Assembly (NCBI GenBank): GCA_036584525.1
Contig: JAZHDG010000047.1
Coordinates: forward strand, 1-21,907
Length of the DNA: 21,907 bases
Reading direction: 5' to 3'
Source: UBA6181 sp016934015
GTDB lineage: Bacteria; Bacillota_I; Bacilli_A; Acholeplasmatales; Acholeplasmataceae
Part shown: positions 1 to 8,267 of the stretch, in pieces
Numbering within the stretch: position 1 is the first letter of the stretch
Layout: each line of letters begins with the position of its first letter
The notes under the pieces: model-generated
The model's input: only the letters and a program-made list of their open reading frames with translations
Databases searched by the model: none
Told to the model about the DNA's origin: nothing
Position numbers and translations under genes: made by a program

Positions 1-1188
1 ACTTGCTAAGAAATAACCTTTTTGGCCATTTTCATCGCCCCAGCTGTTTTCAATCTTCCAACGATTTGGCTTATTATCATCAACATTAACTGCAGTTAAA
101 ACCATCGCGTGATTCATCGCACCTTGACTATAGTCTAATTGATCTTCTTTTGACATGTAGAGACTCATTTCTAACATCGCTTCATCATCAAAGGATTGAT
201 CATCCCAAACTCCAAGTTTACGATCACCATAACGTGCAACATCTGATCCAAACCATACTACTTCATGATCAAACATTTGTTTTAACACAAGATCTTTTAA
301 CTCCTTCATTTCTAAATTCAAATATTTAATATCTCTTCCACCAATGACATTTCCTAAATATTGAACGGTATATGTTTTCATATAAGGTTTATCTTTGGTT
401 GGTGCATGAATAATTGAAACAAAATCCTTTAAATCAACCCCAGACATTTGATAAAAATCATGTGGGTTCAAATTCTTTTCAATTCTGTACACATCATTTG
501 ATACATATTCAAAATTGAATGTTTTAGGTGGTACACCAAAGTTTGTTGTTAAGAACGTATAAAGCTCATCTAACGTCTTTTCTTTAAGTGCTGGTATTTC
601 CACACCTTTTCCATTTTGATGCAAACGGCGGGCATTTGCAGCGTATTGACGAAGTTTTACGTTAATGATACGGTTCATGAAAGCTGTTGCTCCTGATGAA
701 GCTGTTTCAACCATTGCTTCTTTAGGAACAACCCCATATTTTTCAATGAGACTTACAAACATATCCCATTGACCTCCATCTTGAATCCCTGTCTTTAAAA
801 TGTGTTGTAGGGTCCGATCATCTTGATCAACTTCTAAAAAATCATCCATTGCTTCAATGAAATAATTAATTTTTTCTAATTTATCATAGAAAGCTGTATA
901 GTTTTGTGATAATTCAAATTCTTTCAAATCATAACGTCTTGCAAAAGCTTCACGTAATACGTTAAGTCCTGCATAAATCCAACATCTTCCACTTGATTTT
1001 TGGTTGGTAACTGGAAGTGATTTAATGACGTGAGAAAATTTAAATTGAACATTGGGCTTTTGTTCTTGTTTATCAAAAAGTTTTGATAACTCATTGTTCA
1101 TAAGCACACGTCTTAATGCTTGTTGAACTGGTTTTTTCCCATAACTTTCTTCATAACTTTTTAATGCTTTACTGTCAATCGGTTTCAT
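1..1188 (-). CDS. pepC: Aminopeptidase C (C1B cysteine peptidase, bleomycin hydrolase family), C-terminal end cut off by window edge
   Basis: Cytoplasmic papain-fold cysteine aminopeptidase that releases N-terminal residues from peptides; the family forms self-compartmentalised hexamers. I translated 396 uninterrupted codons from the ATG at 1188 to the window edge. The catalytic triad is visible: Cys69 in GRCWIYAG, His360 in MNHAMVLTAV and Asn381 in KIENSWG. Family members are about 440-450 residues, so only the last 40-50 should be missing, including the C-terminal tail that makes these enzymes aminopeptidases. The RBS AAAGGAG (1202-1196) overlaps the jetC stop codon, so pepC is probably cotranscribed with and perhaps translationally coupled to jetC, in the position where a Wadjet operon would carry jetD. 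No functional link with the Jet proteins is known to me; a housekeeping role in peptide use is the default reading. Confidence 0.95.
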   Translation of the reverse strand, partial: MKPIDSKALKSYEESYGKKPVQQALRRVLMNNELSKLFDKQEQKPNVQFKFSHVIKSLPVTNQKSSGRCWIYAGLNVLREAFARRYDLKEFELSQNYTAFYDKLEKINYFIEAMDDFLEVDQDDRTLQHILKTGIQDGGQWDMFVSLIEKYGVVPKEAMVETASSGATAFMNRIINVKLRQYAANARRLHQNGKGVEIPALKEKTLDELYTFLTTNFGVPPKTFNFEYVSNDVYRIEKNLNPHDFYQMSGVDLKDFVSIIHAPTKDKPYMKTYTVQYLGNVIGGRDIKYLNLEMKELKDLVLKQMFDHEVVWFGSDVARYGDRKLGVWDDQSFDDEAMLEMSLYMSKEDQLDYSQGAMNHAMVLTAVNVDDNKPNRWKIENSWGDENGQKGYFLAS

Positions 1189-1200
1189 CTTTTTTCTCCT

Positions 1201-4200
1201 TTAAATTGATCTTAAATTTCTTTCATCTTTAAATGTTTCGACAATCGCGTAGTCGTTATCTTTGACGATAACTAAGCTTGTATTCACATAGTTGATAATA
1301 TTTGAGACACGTTGTGGAGGTACAGCAATTAATAATTGTATACTTAAACTATTGTAGAATTTCATCATCGCGTCAATTCTACTTTCGTCCATGTTGTTAA
1401 ATGCTTCATCGAATAAGACAATACATCCTGAATCAATTCGACGATTTTTCGATAAGAGTTGTTGGAAGGATGCCGCAATTACGATATAGAATGGAACTTG
1501 GGTTTCCCCACCACTCTTTTCTTTCGATACTTTCGAGAAATAAGATTTATTGCCATTGGTATTCGTCACTTCAATATCGTAAGACATATAATTTCTGTAA
1601 TCCAAATATTGATATGTCAATTGATCAAATTCTGGATCATTAGACGCAATTTTCTCAAATAATTCCATGAGTATGGTTTCATTTTTCTTCGTTAAGTTCT
1701 CTGTAAATAATGTATGTTTAGAAATTGCTTCATTCCCCATAATAATTTCATAATAAATCTTATAATCTGGATGATCTGATGCTTTATAAGTGAGTTGATA
1801 AGAATCACTACCAAAAGTTTTATCCACTAAGGCAATATTTAAATCTTCAATTTGTTGTTGAGCATTTTCAATCGATGCTCTTAGTTTCCCCACAAATTCT
1901 TCTTTAAATCCAATCTCAGAATTTCTTCTAAGTTCAGTGGCTTCTTGTTCGTAACGTACTAAATTATGATTACGAATGTGAATAGCTTCAGTTTCAAAGT
2001 CTTCAAATCCTTCCATCGATGGATTGCCATTAAAATGATAAATGTTAATATATTGTTTCATCAAATTAACAATTTCCGTTTCAGCTTTCAAGACTTGTTG
2101 ATTGAGACTGACATTCGATTGTGCGAGATGGTTGGTGATTTTATCATGATCACGATCATATTTAAGTTTCAATGCGTAAAATTGTGTATTTGCCATCGAA
2201 AGTTTTTCTGGATGTTTTCTGGATAACTCTTTTTGTTCAATCAAGAATAAATCAAGTTTTTCTTTAATATCTTCAATATGATCTAAGATGCGTTGACGAT
2301 CTTCTCGGTGAGTCGCAATTTCACCAACGATGCCTTCTTGTTCACCTCTTAAAATCTTACGATTAATCTTTAAACGTTCGATTTGATCATCCACTTTTTG
2401 AAGGCGTTGATCTGATTGCAAGTTCAAAATTTGTTCTTCGATTTTTTGGAATTCTTTTCGAGTTTGTTTTATGAGATCAAAATATTTTATTTGATTTTGA
2501 TGAACGAGTTGATTACTCTTACTTGCAGATAATATTCTTAAGACTCGATCCGTTTGATCAGTTGTTTGATAGAGTTGATTCATTCTTGTTTCAAGTTCAA
2601 ATAATCTTTCACTTGCGAGTTTCATTTGAATCTCAGTCGCTTGTTTACCAATGTATGGGATATCATAAGTTCTTGGATTAATTTGACGAGCTGTGTAGTT
2701 CGAATAGGTCATACAAGTTGGCGTAATTGAGCGATTAAAGTTCTTTAAATCTTTGACAGATTCCACACAATGCGTATTACCTAATGCCATATTGACATAA
2801 TATCTAGCATATAAATGATCAGTGGATACTTTATCTGCTAATGTTCCTGGTATTGTTTTATCATAAGTGGTAATCTTTTGTGTATTCACTAACCCAACAC
2901 CATAAATCTTTTGTTCATATTTGATACGCTCATAAATTTCTAGAGCATCATTAAAATATGCAGGTTCAACGATTATGTCAAAACGTTGCGTATTTAAATA
3001 ACCTTCTACGGCATTACGCCATGTTTCATCATTGATTTCAATGAGTTCACATAAAGGTCTCACATGAATATCTTTTTGATAATATCGTGTGAGTTCTTCA
3101 TTGAGTGAACGTATAAGATTTTCAACATAAAAAGGATATGTTTTTACTTGTTTTTTTAATTGGTTGACTTGTTGTTGTGCATTTCTGATGTCTTCAGAAA
3201 GTTTACGCTTATCTTCTTCCACACGATCTTTTTCCGTGTGATAAGCTTGAAGATACGCCGTCACATCTTGATTTAAAAGGCTAAGTTGATGCTGAAGTTC
3301 TTCAGATTCGAGTTGATCCTCATGGGTTTGATAATAATCAACAAATGATTTTAATCCAGTTGATGGAATGAAGTTTAATAATTCTTTCGCTTGTTTAAAT
3401 TCTTTATCTAATGATTCCTTAAGTTGAATTAAGATATCTTTTTGATTGTCATATTCTAAAGATTTCTTACGTAAAGCTTCTTTATAATTATCTAAGGTTC
3501 TTGATAAATCATTATCTGATTTTGAGCGTTCAAGACTAATGATGTTTTGATCTGTATCTTCGAGTTGTTGATCAATTTGTGATTTTTGGTCACGTAACAA
3601 ATCTAATTTCTTCTCAATCGAGGTTAATAATTCCTCTTGATCATGAATAAATGCTTCTCTTTTTTCAACCCAGTTCAGTTGATCAATGAGACCATTCGTG
3701 TCCATTTGCTCTTTATTAGATTGCATGAGTTCTTTATGATCAATCATCTGATCAAGATGGGTTAATTTATCACGATCTCGTTTAATCTCTAATTCAACTT
3801 TTTTTAATTGAGCCACATTATTTTTTAATGATTGAATATCAATTGGATCATCGTCCAACAAAAACTCAAATACGAAAGCTTGTAAATCAATCGATCTAAA
3901 TGCTAAAGCTTTTGGTAAAATGCGGGCGTACTTCGTCGCATCCATCCCGAAAAACCGTGCAAGTGCTTCACGATATTTACGTTGGGATTCAAAAGGTTGC
4001 AAATCAATACCAAGTGCTTTTAAATAGGCTTTCATGCCCTTATAATCTCTTGGTGTTCTTTTTTCAAGGAAGAGTTCATCATGAATCGAAATCTTCTCTA
4101 ATAGGTAAAAACGTTCTTTTAATTGTGCATTTTTAGGTAAGTCTAAAATACAACCTAGGGTTGTAAATTCTTTTGTCAGTTCATCATAAAATTCTAAAGC

Positions 4201-4488
4201 TACATGGGAAATAACATCACCATTGCGCAAAAATTCTTTATTTTCTGCACCAATACGACCACGAATGTATCCTTCTAAAGTTCTTTTTGCATCATCTGTA
4301 GCAGCAATATTAAATTTAGAACCACTACGACCACCAACAAAAACAAATTGCATGGCATCCAGCAGTGTGGACTTTCCTGATCCATTTTCCCCAGAGATGA
4401 GTGTGTTATCTTTGATGTCAATCGTTTGGTTTGAAAATAAATGCCAATTGATCAGTTTAATCTTCGTCAGTTTCTTCAATGTCCTCAC
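1201..4488 (-). CDS. jetC: JetC/MksB-type SMC-like ATPase of a Wadjet/Mks complex
   Basis: Large SMC-family ATPase (1095 residues), the DNA-loop-extruding motor of Wadjet/MksBEF complexes. Walker A is GENGSGKST at residues 33-41. The ABC signature KSGGE is at about 991-995 and Walker B (IVLFDEAF) at about 1023-1030, with Asp1027 and Glu1028. Between the two head halves lie two long Q/K/E-rich coiled-coil arms (roughly 210-450 and 630-900) flanking a globular hinge of about 470-620 residues that includes the stretch RNAVEGYLNTQRFDIIV. Length and layout match JetC/MksB rather than Smc, SbcC or RecN. It overlaps jetB by about 30 bases. The start is ambiguous: GTG at 4488 lies only one base after AAGGAGGT (4497-4490), whereas TTG at 4479 lies ten bases after it; neither is ATG. 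It ends with TAA, 12 bases before pepC. Confidence 0.92.
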   Translation of the reverse strand: MRTLKKLTKIKLINWHLFSNQTIDIKDNTLISGENGSGKSTLLDAMQFVFVGGRSGSKFNIAATDDAKRTLEGYIRGRIGAENKEFLRNGDVISHVALEFYDELTKEFTTLGCILDLPKNAQLKERFYLLEKISIHDELFLEKRTPRDYKGMKAYLKALGIDLQPFESQRKYREALARFFGMDATKYARILPKALAFRSIDLQAFVFEFLLDDDPIDIQSLKNNVAQLKKVELEIKRDRDKLTHLDQMIDHKELMQSNKEQMDTNGLIDQLNWVEKREAFIHDQEELLTSIEKKLDLLRDQKSQIDQQLEDTDQNIISLERSKSDNDLSRTLDNYKEALRKKSLEYDNQKDILIQLKESLDKEFKQAKELLNFIPSTGLKSFVDYYQTHEDQLESEELQHQLSLLNQDVTAYLQAYHTEKDRVEEDKRKLSEDIRNAQQQVNQLKKQVKTYPFYVENLIRSLNEELTRYYQKDIHVRPLCELIEINDETWRNAVEGYLNTQRFDIIVEPAYFNDALEIYERIKYEQKIYGVGLVNTQKITTYDKTIPGTLADKVSTDHLYARYYVNMALGNTHCVESVKDLKNFNRSITPTCMTYSNYTARQINPRTYDIPYIGKQATEIQMKLASERLFELETRMNQLYQTTDQTDRVLRILSASKSNQLVHQNQIKYFDLIKQTRKEFQKIEEQILNLQSDQRLQKVDDQIERLKINRKILRGEQEGIVGEIATHREDRQRILDHIEDIKEKLDLFLIEQKELSRKHPEKLSMANTQFYALKLKYDRDHDKITNHLAQSNVSLNQQVLKAETEIVNLMKQYINIYHFNGNPSMEGFEDFETEAIHIRNHNLVRYEQEATELRRNSEIGFKEEFVGKLRASIENAQQQIEDLNIALVDKTFGSDSYQLTYKASDHPDYKIYYEIIMGNEAISKHTLFTENLTKKNETILMELFEKIASNDPEFDQLTYQYLDYRNYMSYDIEVTNTNGNKSYFSKVSKEKSGGETQVPFYIVIAASFQQLLSKNRRIDSGCIVLFDEAFNNMDESRIDAMMKFYNSLSIQLLIAVPPQRVSNIINYVNTSLVIVKDNDYAIVETFKDERNLRSI

Positions 4489-5095
4489 TACCTCCTTCCA
4501 TGTAACTCTCTAAGCGATCTACCACATGTTTAATCGAGTCCATATTTGTAACATACAAAATGGTTGGGTAAATTTTTATTCTCGCGTCATCATGGAGACC
4601 TTTATCAATGTAATCAATCAAATTATAGTTTCTTAAAAAACTTAATCCAGGTTTAAGTTTATCTTTCGTAATGCGTTTGTTATCTAAATAACCAATACGC
4701 GTGAGTTCGTCATGAATTTCACTTAAATAGATTTCGACATGCTCATCTAATGTAATCAAATCTTTTTTTCGTTGATATAAAATACGAATGACTAAAATTA
4801 AAATACTTTCCGTTTTTCTAAGCCGCATATGGTTAAAATAATTTTCATTTTGAATAAATACTACTTCATCTGCTCGCATGATATTCAACGAAAAATCCGT
4901 GAGTTCAAAAAAACTTTCAAACACATCTTTATAGGCGAGAATAAACCGGTAATCATTTTGATCACCTGGTTTTTTCTTTGTCAATAAATTAACTTGATAG
5001 AGTTTGTTAACGATGCGTGAGAAATTACTTTTCTCACCTTCTTTAAAATTTTGATAAGCTTCATTAAACTGCTTGATGGCTTGACTTTTATTCAT
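4457..5095 (-). CDS. jetB: JetB/MksE-type KITE subunit of a Wadjet/Mks complex
   Basis: A 212-residue protein expected to be the winged-helix KITE dimer that binds the kleisin JetA and helps load the SMC ATPase on DNA. The identification rests on its place between a kleisin-like and an SMC-like gene, on its size, and on the segment around residues 90-115 (MRLRKTESILILVIRILY), which resembles the conserved region of MksE/JetB proteins. A following helix-turn-helix-like part (about 120-165) supports a winged-helix fold. The C-terminus is strongly acidic (EDIEETDED). Its ATG overlaps the jetA stop in an ATGA tetranucleotide (5095-5092), and a strong AAAGGAG lies just upstream inside jetA, indicating translational coupling. 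I cannot assign the exact Wadjet subtype without profile searches. Confidence 0.85.
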   Translation of the reverse strand: MNKSQAIKQFNEAYQNFKEGEKSNFSRIVNKLYQVNLLTKKKPGDQNDYRFILAYKDVFESFFELTDFSLNIMRADEVVFIQNENYFNHMRLRKTESILILVIRILYQRKKDLITLDEHVEIYLSEIHDELTRIGYLDNKRITKDKLKPGLSFLRNYNLIDYIDKGLHDDARIKIYPTILYVTNMDSIKHVVDRLESYMEGGSEDIEETDED

Positions 5096-6474
5096 CGTTT
5101 AACTCCTTTAATCTTAAAGTTTTGGAAGGTAATACGCTCTTTTTGACAGATTTTTTTCGTCATTTCAATATCATAATGCATGCCTGTCGATTTTGAATAC
5201 AAGAAAATCAAAATCAGTCGCACATAATCTTCTTGAGTATCTAGTGGGATGTCACATGCATCAATATAGGGTTTATCATGAAGTAAATCCTTGACAAAAA
5301 TATCAATTTCTTTTTTTCCATAGATGTTATTTTTAAGTAACATTTTAATTTTTTCTTGCCTAAATTCATCGGTAATCGAATCTGGATCAAATAAGATTTC
5401 TTCAGGGTTCGTATCAATTCTAACTCTTCGTTGATTGTAAAGTGATTGTGTGTCGATGTTTCTGATTTGAACAAGATTGAAAAGTGAAGCATAATCAAAT
5501 CCCTTTTGATCTAAGACAATTTTAAATAAGCGATTGAATATCCCTTCAATATCATCAGATTGATTCGTAAAAAACATGATTTTCGCAGCAGCTGCACTAA
5601 TGTATTGTTCGTTTTTACGGTCAATCGCTTGAATTAAATATTCTAACGCTGTAAAACTTTCGCTAATATAAATCAATTTATTTTCAATCATATGATAAGC
5701 TTCATTGAAATCTTCAATATGTTTAATTTTCATGACATGTTCAGTAAGTGTTTCCATGATCACTTCATCATTGAGTATTCTTGAAACTTGGGATAAAATT
5801 GCCCTTTTATAACGGGATAAACTATCGGTGGTTTTTAAATTATAGTATGCGGAATCAAAGAAATTTTGTTTATATTCAATCAAAAGTTTTTCAAGTAGAT
5901 GCTGTAAGTTTTGTTCAGCCTTTTGGCGCGTAATATCGTAATAATAACGATAAATATTTGCTTTTAAAGCCTTAAGTTTACGCAAAATATCATTAGTCTT
6001 TTGATGAGCTTGTTCTAAAACACCAAATCCTTCGTCTTCATTAAAAGACGACAAAAGGGAGTACACGGTAAAAATTTCACCTGTATACTCAGTTTGTTGA
6101 TTATTCTTAATGCGCTCTAAAACATCAATCAAGTGAATCGAATAATCAAATAAATTCAAAGAAGTCTTATAATTTCCGAGTTCTTCTTCACCAATCCAGC
6201 CATAAAGCTTCAACGTATTGATGACTGAAACAGCTTTTTGACGACTTGTTCTTGCGGGTTCATCATCAATGTCTTCTAAGATAAGGTCATCTTGAACTTC
6301 ATCAAAATAATCGACTAATTTCTGGATAATAAACTCACGTTCACCCTGGAATGCATCTTCGATTGAATCACTCGCGTGATAAATAATAAAAATACAATCG
6401 ATGTATGTCTTACGATTCGGGGAGGCAAGCACACTGAAAAAATTGGTTGGGATCATATCAAGTAAATGTGCCAT
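5092..6474 (-). CDS. jetA: JetA/MksF-type kleisin subunit of a Wadjet/Mks complex
   Basis: A 460-residue cytoplasmic protein expected to act as the kleisin bridging the two JetC heads. The N-terminus (LLDMIPTNFFSVLASPNR, residues 4-21) is the pattern I associate with the Firmicutes JetA (DUF5716-like) family. A winged-helix-like block follows at about 80-125 (INTLKLYGWIGEEELGNYK). The middle is helical (130-330), and a C-terminal winged-helix-like part lies around 370-455, as expected for a kleisin. It is the first gene of the jetABC operon, starting at ATG 6474 four bases after a near-consensus AGGAGG. It ends with TGA overlapping the jetB ATG. Transcription probably starts from the weak promoter embedded in the upstream terminator hairpin. 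The family assignment is from memory of the motif and the context; a profile search would settle it. Confidence 0.87.
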   Translation of the reverse strand: MAHLLDMIPTNFFSVLASPNRKTYIDCIFIIYHASDSIEDAFQGEREFIIQKLVDYFDEVQDDLILEDIDDEPARTSRQKAVSVINTLKLYGWIGEEELGNYKTSLNLFDYSIHLIDVLERIKNNQQTEYTGEIFTVYSLLSSFNEDEGFGVLEQAHQKTNDILRKLKALKANIYRYYYDITRQKAEQNLQHLLEKLLIEYKQNFFDSAYYNLKTTDSLSRYKRAILSQVSRILNDEVIMETLTEHVMKIKHIEDFNEAYHMIENKLIYISESFTALEYLIQAIDRKNEQYISAAAAKIMFFTNQSDDIEGIFNRLFKIVLDQKGFDYASLFNLVQIRNIDTQSLYNQRRVRIDTNPEEILFDPDSITDEFRQEKIKMLLKNNIYGKKEIDIFVKDLLHDKPYIDACDIPLDTQEDYVRLILIFLYSKSTGMHYDIEMTKKICQKERITFQNFKIKGVKR

Positions 6475-6499
6475 AATTCCTCCTTTATTTTAATAAAAT

Positions 6500-6545
6500 A
6501 AAAAAAATACGGATTTCATCTTTATTGTAACATGAAAGTCCATAT
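6500..6545 (-). terminator. Rho-independent terminator after the DEAD-box helicase gene
   Basis: On the minus strand, 14 bases at 6545-6532 can pair with 13 bases at 6519-6507, giving a 13-bp stem with one bulged C and one G-T pair. The 12-base loop (6531-6520) is followed by a run of seven or more T (6507-6501) and more AT-rich sequence. It begins 15 bases after the helicase stop codon. Confidence 0.8.
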
Positions 6546-6551
6546 TTTTAA
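6524..6551 (-). promoter_or_regulatory. Candidate promoter for the jetABC operon, inside the terminator loop
   Basis: On the minus strand a -10-like TACAAT (6529-6524) is preceded at a 16-base spacing by TTAAAA (6551-6546), a four-of-six match to the -35 consensus. The -10 lies in the loop of the upstream terminator hairpin, about 50 bases before the jetA ATG. It is the only plausible start in the 85-base gap. The -35 is weak, so the confidence is moderate. Confidence 0.45.
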
Positions 6552-6559
6552 TAGCGTTT

Positions 6560-8176
6560 TCAGCGATTTCCTTGGATTGAAATGCGAATTTTTTTGCCGT
6601 TAATTTGTTTATGATTTAATTGTTCTAAACGTTTAATCGCTGCAGGATGAATTTGAAATTCAGTTTCATGAGCAGATAAATGAATATCGCCAATATTTTT
6701 TGGAAATAAGTCAGCATGTTTCTTTAAGTAATCGAGTAAAGTGACTGGACGTATACCATCTTCTTTTCCTAAATTGATTTTCGCCATCTTGTAGTTAATT
6801 GGTTTACCACTGCGATCACGACTTGATCTTTCAGCTTCTGGTTTACGTTCATTTGACCGTTTTTGTGGTTCTTCAATCGCATCATATTGTTTTGTTTTTG
6901 GCGTTAGTTTTGAAAGAAGTGCAAATATGATTTGTTCGTCTGTAATACCATCTTGATTTAATCTTTCTCTAAAGATATGTCCATCTTGATTTTCTGATAG
7001 AATTATCGATTTGAGTGACTCATAAGACCGTTCTAAACGTTTTTTCTCGATATCTTCATCGTTTGGAAATTTCATTTCAATCATTTTTTGTTTGATGAAT
7101 CTTTCGATGAGTGCGAGTTTCCCACGCATCGATGGATAGACTAATGAAACAGAAACACCAGATTTACCTGCACGAGCAGTTCGGCCAATACGATGCACAT
7201 AAATTTCATCTTCAAATGGTATTTCATAGTTGATGACCATATCGACATGCGCAATGTCAAGACCTCTTGCTGCAACGTCAGTCGCTATCAAATATTTTAA
7301 TTTTTTAGCTCTAAAACGTCCCATGACATAATCTCTTTGACTTTGCTTGAGATCACCATGGAGTGCATCAGCTTCATAATCATGTTTTTGAAGATATCCT
7401 GATAAACTATCGACATCATTTTTTGTATTCGCGAAGATGATGGCTGATTGTGGATCATAATAGTCTAAGAGTCGTATCAGTAAAGCATCACGATCTGATT
7501 TTCTCACATGATAAACGAGTTGTTCAACTTTGTCTACAGTCATGGTAGGCGTATCAACTTTGATCATTTCTGGATTTCTTTGATACTTAGTTGCTACTTT
7601 TTTAATAAATGGTGGAACAGTGGCTGAAAATAGTGCTGTTTGTCTTTCTTTCGGTGTATCTTTCAATAGTTTTTCTAAATCTTCTTGAAAGCCCATCTTC
7701 AACATTTCATCAGCTTCATCTAGTACTAAAATCTTTAATCCAGAAAAATCCATCGTTTGACGTTCTAAATGGTCAATCGCTCTTCCTGGAGTAGCAACCA
7801 CGATTTGTGGTTTTTCTAAGAGTGCCTTAAATTGTTTCGTATACGATTCGCCACCATAAATCGATGTGATTTTGATAGCTTTGTTAAACTTAATGAGTTT
7901 TAAAAACTCCTTATAGACTTGGAGTGTTAGTTCTCTTGTTGGACAAATGACTAAAGCCTGAATATTGTCATCATTCAAATCAATTTTTTCTAAAATTGGA
8001 ATCGCAAAAGCGAACGTTTTCCCCGTCCCAGTTTGTGCTTGTCCAATGATATCTTTACCCTCAAGCATACGTGGGATTGCGACATGCTGAATCGATGTCG
8101 TCTCTACTAAACCTAGGTGCTCAATAGCATCTTTTGTTTCTTTTAAAATTGGTAAATCTGCAAATAATAAATTCAT
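6560..8176 (-). CDS. deaD: DEAD-box ATP-dependent RNA helicase with DbpA-type C-terminal RNA-binding domain
   Basis: A 538-residue RNA helicase for remodelling structured RNA (ribosome assembly, mRNA decay, cold growth). Motifs in order: Q-motif Phe5...Gln30, Walker A AQTGTGKT (47-54), PTREL (79-83), ATPGR (128-132), DEAD (153-156), SAT (184-186), then in the second RecA domain ATDVAARGLD and HRIGRTAR. A charged linker (about 435-460) leads to a C-terminal domain (about 460-538) with the MAKINLGKEDGI start typical of the DbpA/CsdA RRM-like RNA-binding domain. The length fits DeaD/CshA-type enzymes; I cannot choose firmly between those names. ATG 8176 follows GAGGAA by four or five bases. The gene appears monocistronic, with its own promoter and terminator. 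Confidence 0.95.
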   Translation of the reverse strand: MNLLFADLPILKETKDAIEHLGLVETTSIQHVAIPRMLEGKDIIGQAQTGTGKTFAFAIPILEKIDLNDDNIQALVICPTRELTLQVYKEFLKLIKFNKAIKITSIYGGESYTKQFKALLEKPQIVVATPGRAIDHLERQTMDFSGLKILVLDEADEMLKMGFQEDLEKLLKDTPKERQTALFSATVPPFIKKVATKYQRNPEMIKVDTPTMTVDKVEQLVYHVRKSDRDALLIRLLDYYDPQSAIIFANTKNDVDSLSGYLQKHDYEADALHGDLKQSQRDYVMGRFRAKKLKYLIATDVAARGLDIAHVDMVINYEIPFEDEIYVHRIGRTARAGKSGVSVSLVYPSMRGKLALIERFIKQKMIEMKFPNDEDIEKKRLERSYESLKSIILSENQDGHIFRERLNQDGITDEQIIFALLSKLTPKTKQYDAIEEPQKRSNERKPEAERSSRDRSGKPINYKMAKINLGKEDGIRPVTLLDYLKKHADLFPKNIGDIHLSAHETEFQIHPAAIKRLEQLNHKQINGKKIRISIQGNR

Positions 8177-8206
8177 TTTTTTCCTCGATTCTTTTAAACC
8201 TTGTTT

Positions 8207-8215
8207 ACTATACCA
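8207..8215 (-). promoter_or_regulatory. Extended -10 promoter for the DEAD-box helicase gene
   Basis: The minus strand reads TGGTATAGT (8215-8207), an extended -10 element (TGn followed by TATAGT) about 30 bases before the helicase ATG. No good -35 lies 16-18 bases upstream, which is usual for extended -10 promoters. Confidence 0.5.
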
Positions 8216-8242
8216 TATCTAGGTTAATAATACCACTAAATT

Positions 8243-8267
8243 AAATAAAAAAGACTCAATGAGCCTT
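8243..8267 (-). terminator. Rho-independent terminator overlapping the end of the DsbA-like gene
   Basis: On the minus strand AAGGCTC (8267-8261) pairs with GAGTCTT (8257-8251) around a three-base loop, with one G-T pair, followed by TTTTATTTAA. The stem contains the TGA stop codon of the DsbA-like gene, so the terminator is partly coding. The stem is short (7 bp). Confidence 0.6.

Noticed and set aside
1..1188. PepC as the effector protease of the Jet complex
   Set aside because: The protein has all the marks of ordinary housekeeping aminopeptidase C, and no Wadjet type with such an effector is known to me; adjacency alone is too little.
1401..4513. Several plus-strand open frames of 60-100 codons opposite jetC
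   Set aside because: They lie antisense within a clearly coding gene, have no RBS or family likeness, and are the usual by-product of a long AT-rich coding strand.
5241..5498. Short minus-strand frame of 85 codons inside jetA in another frame
   Set aside because: It is wholly contained in jetA, has unlikely composition, and no RBS or homologue that I recognise.
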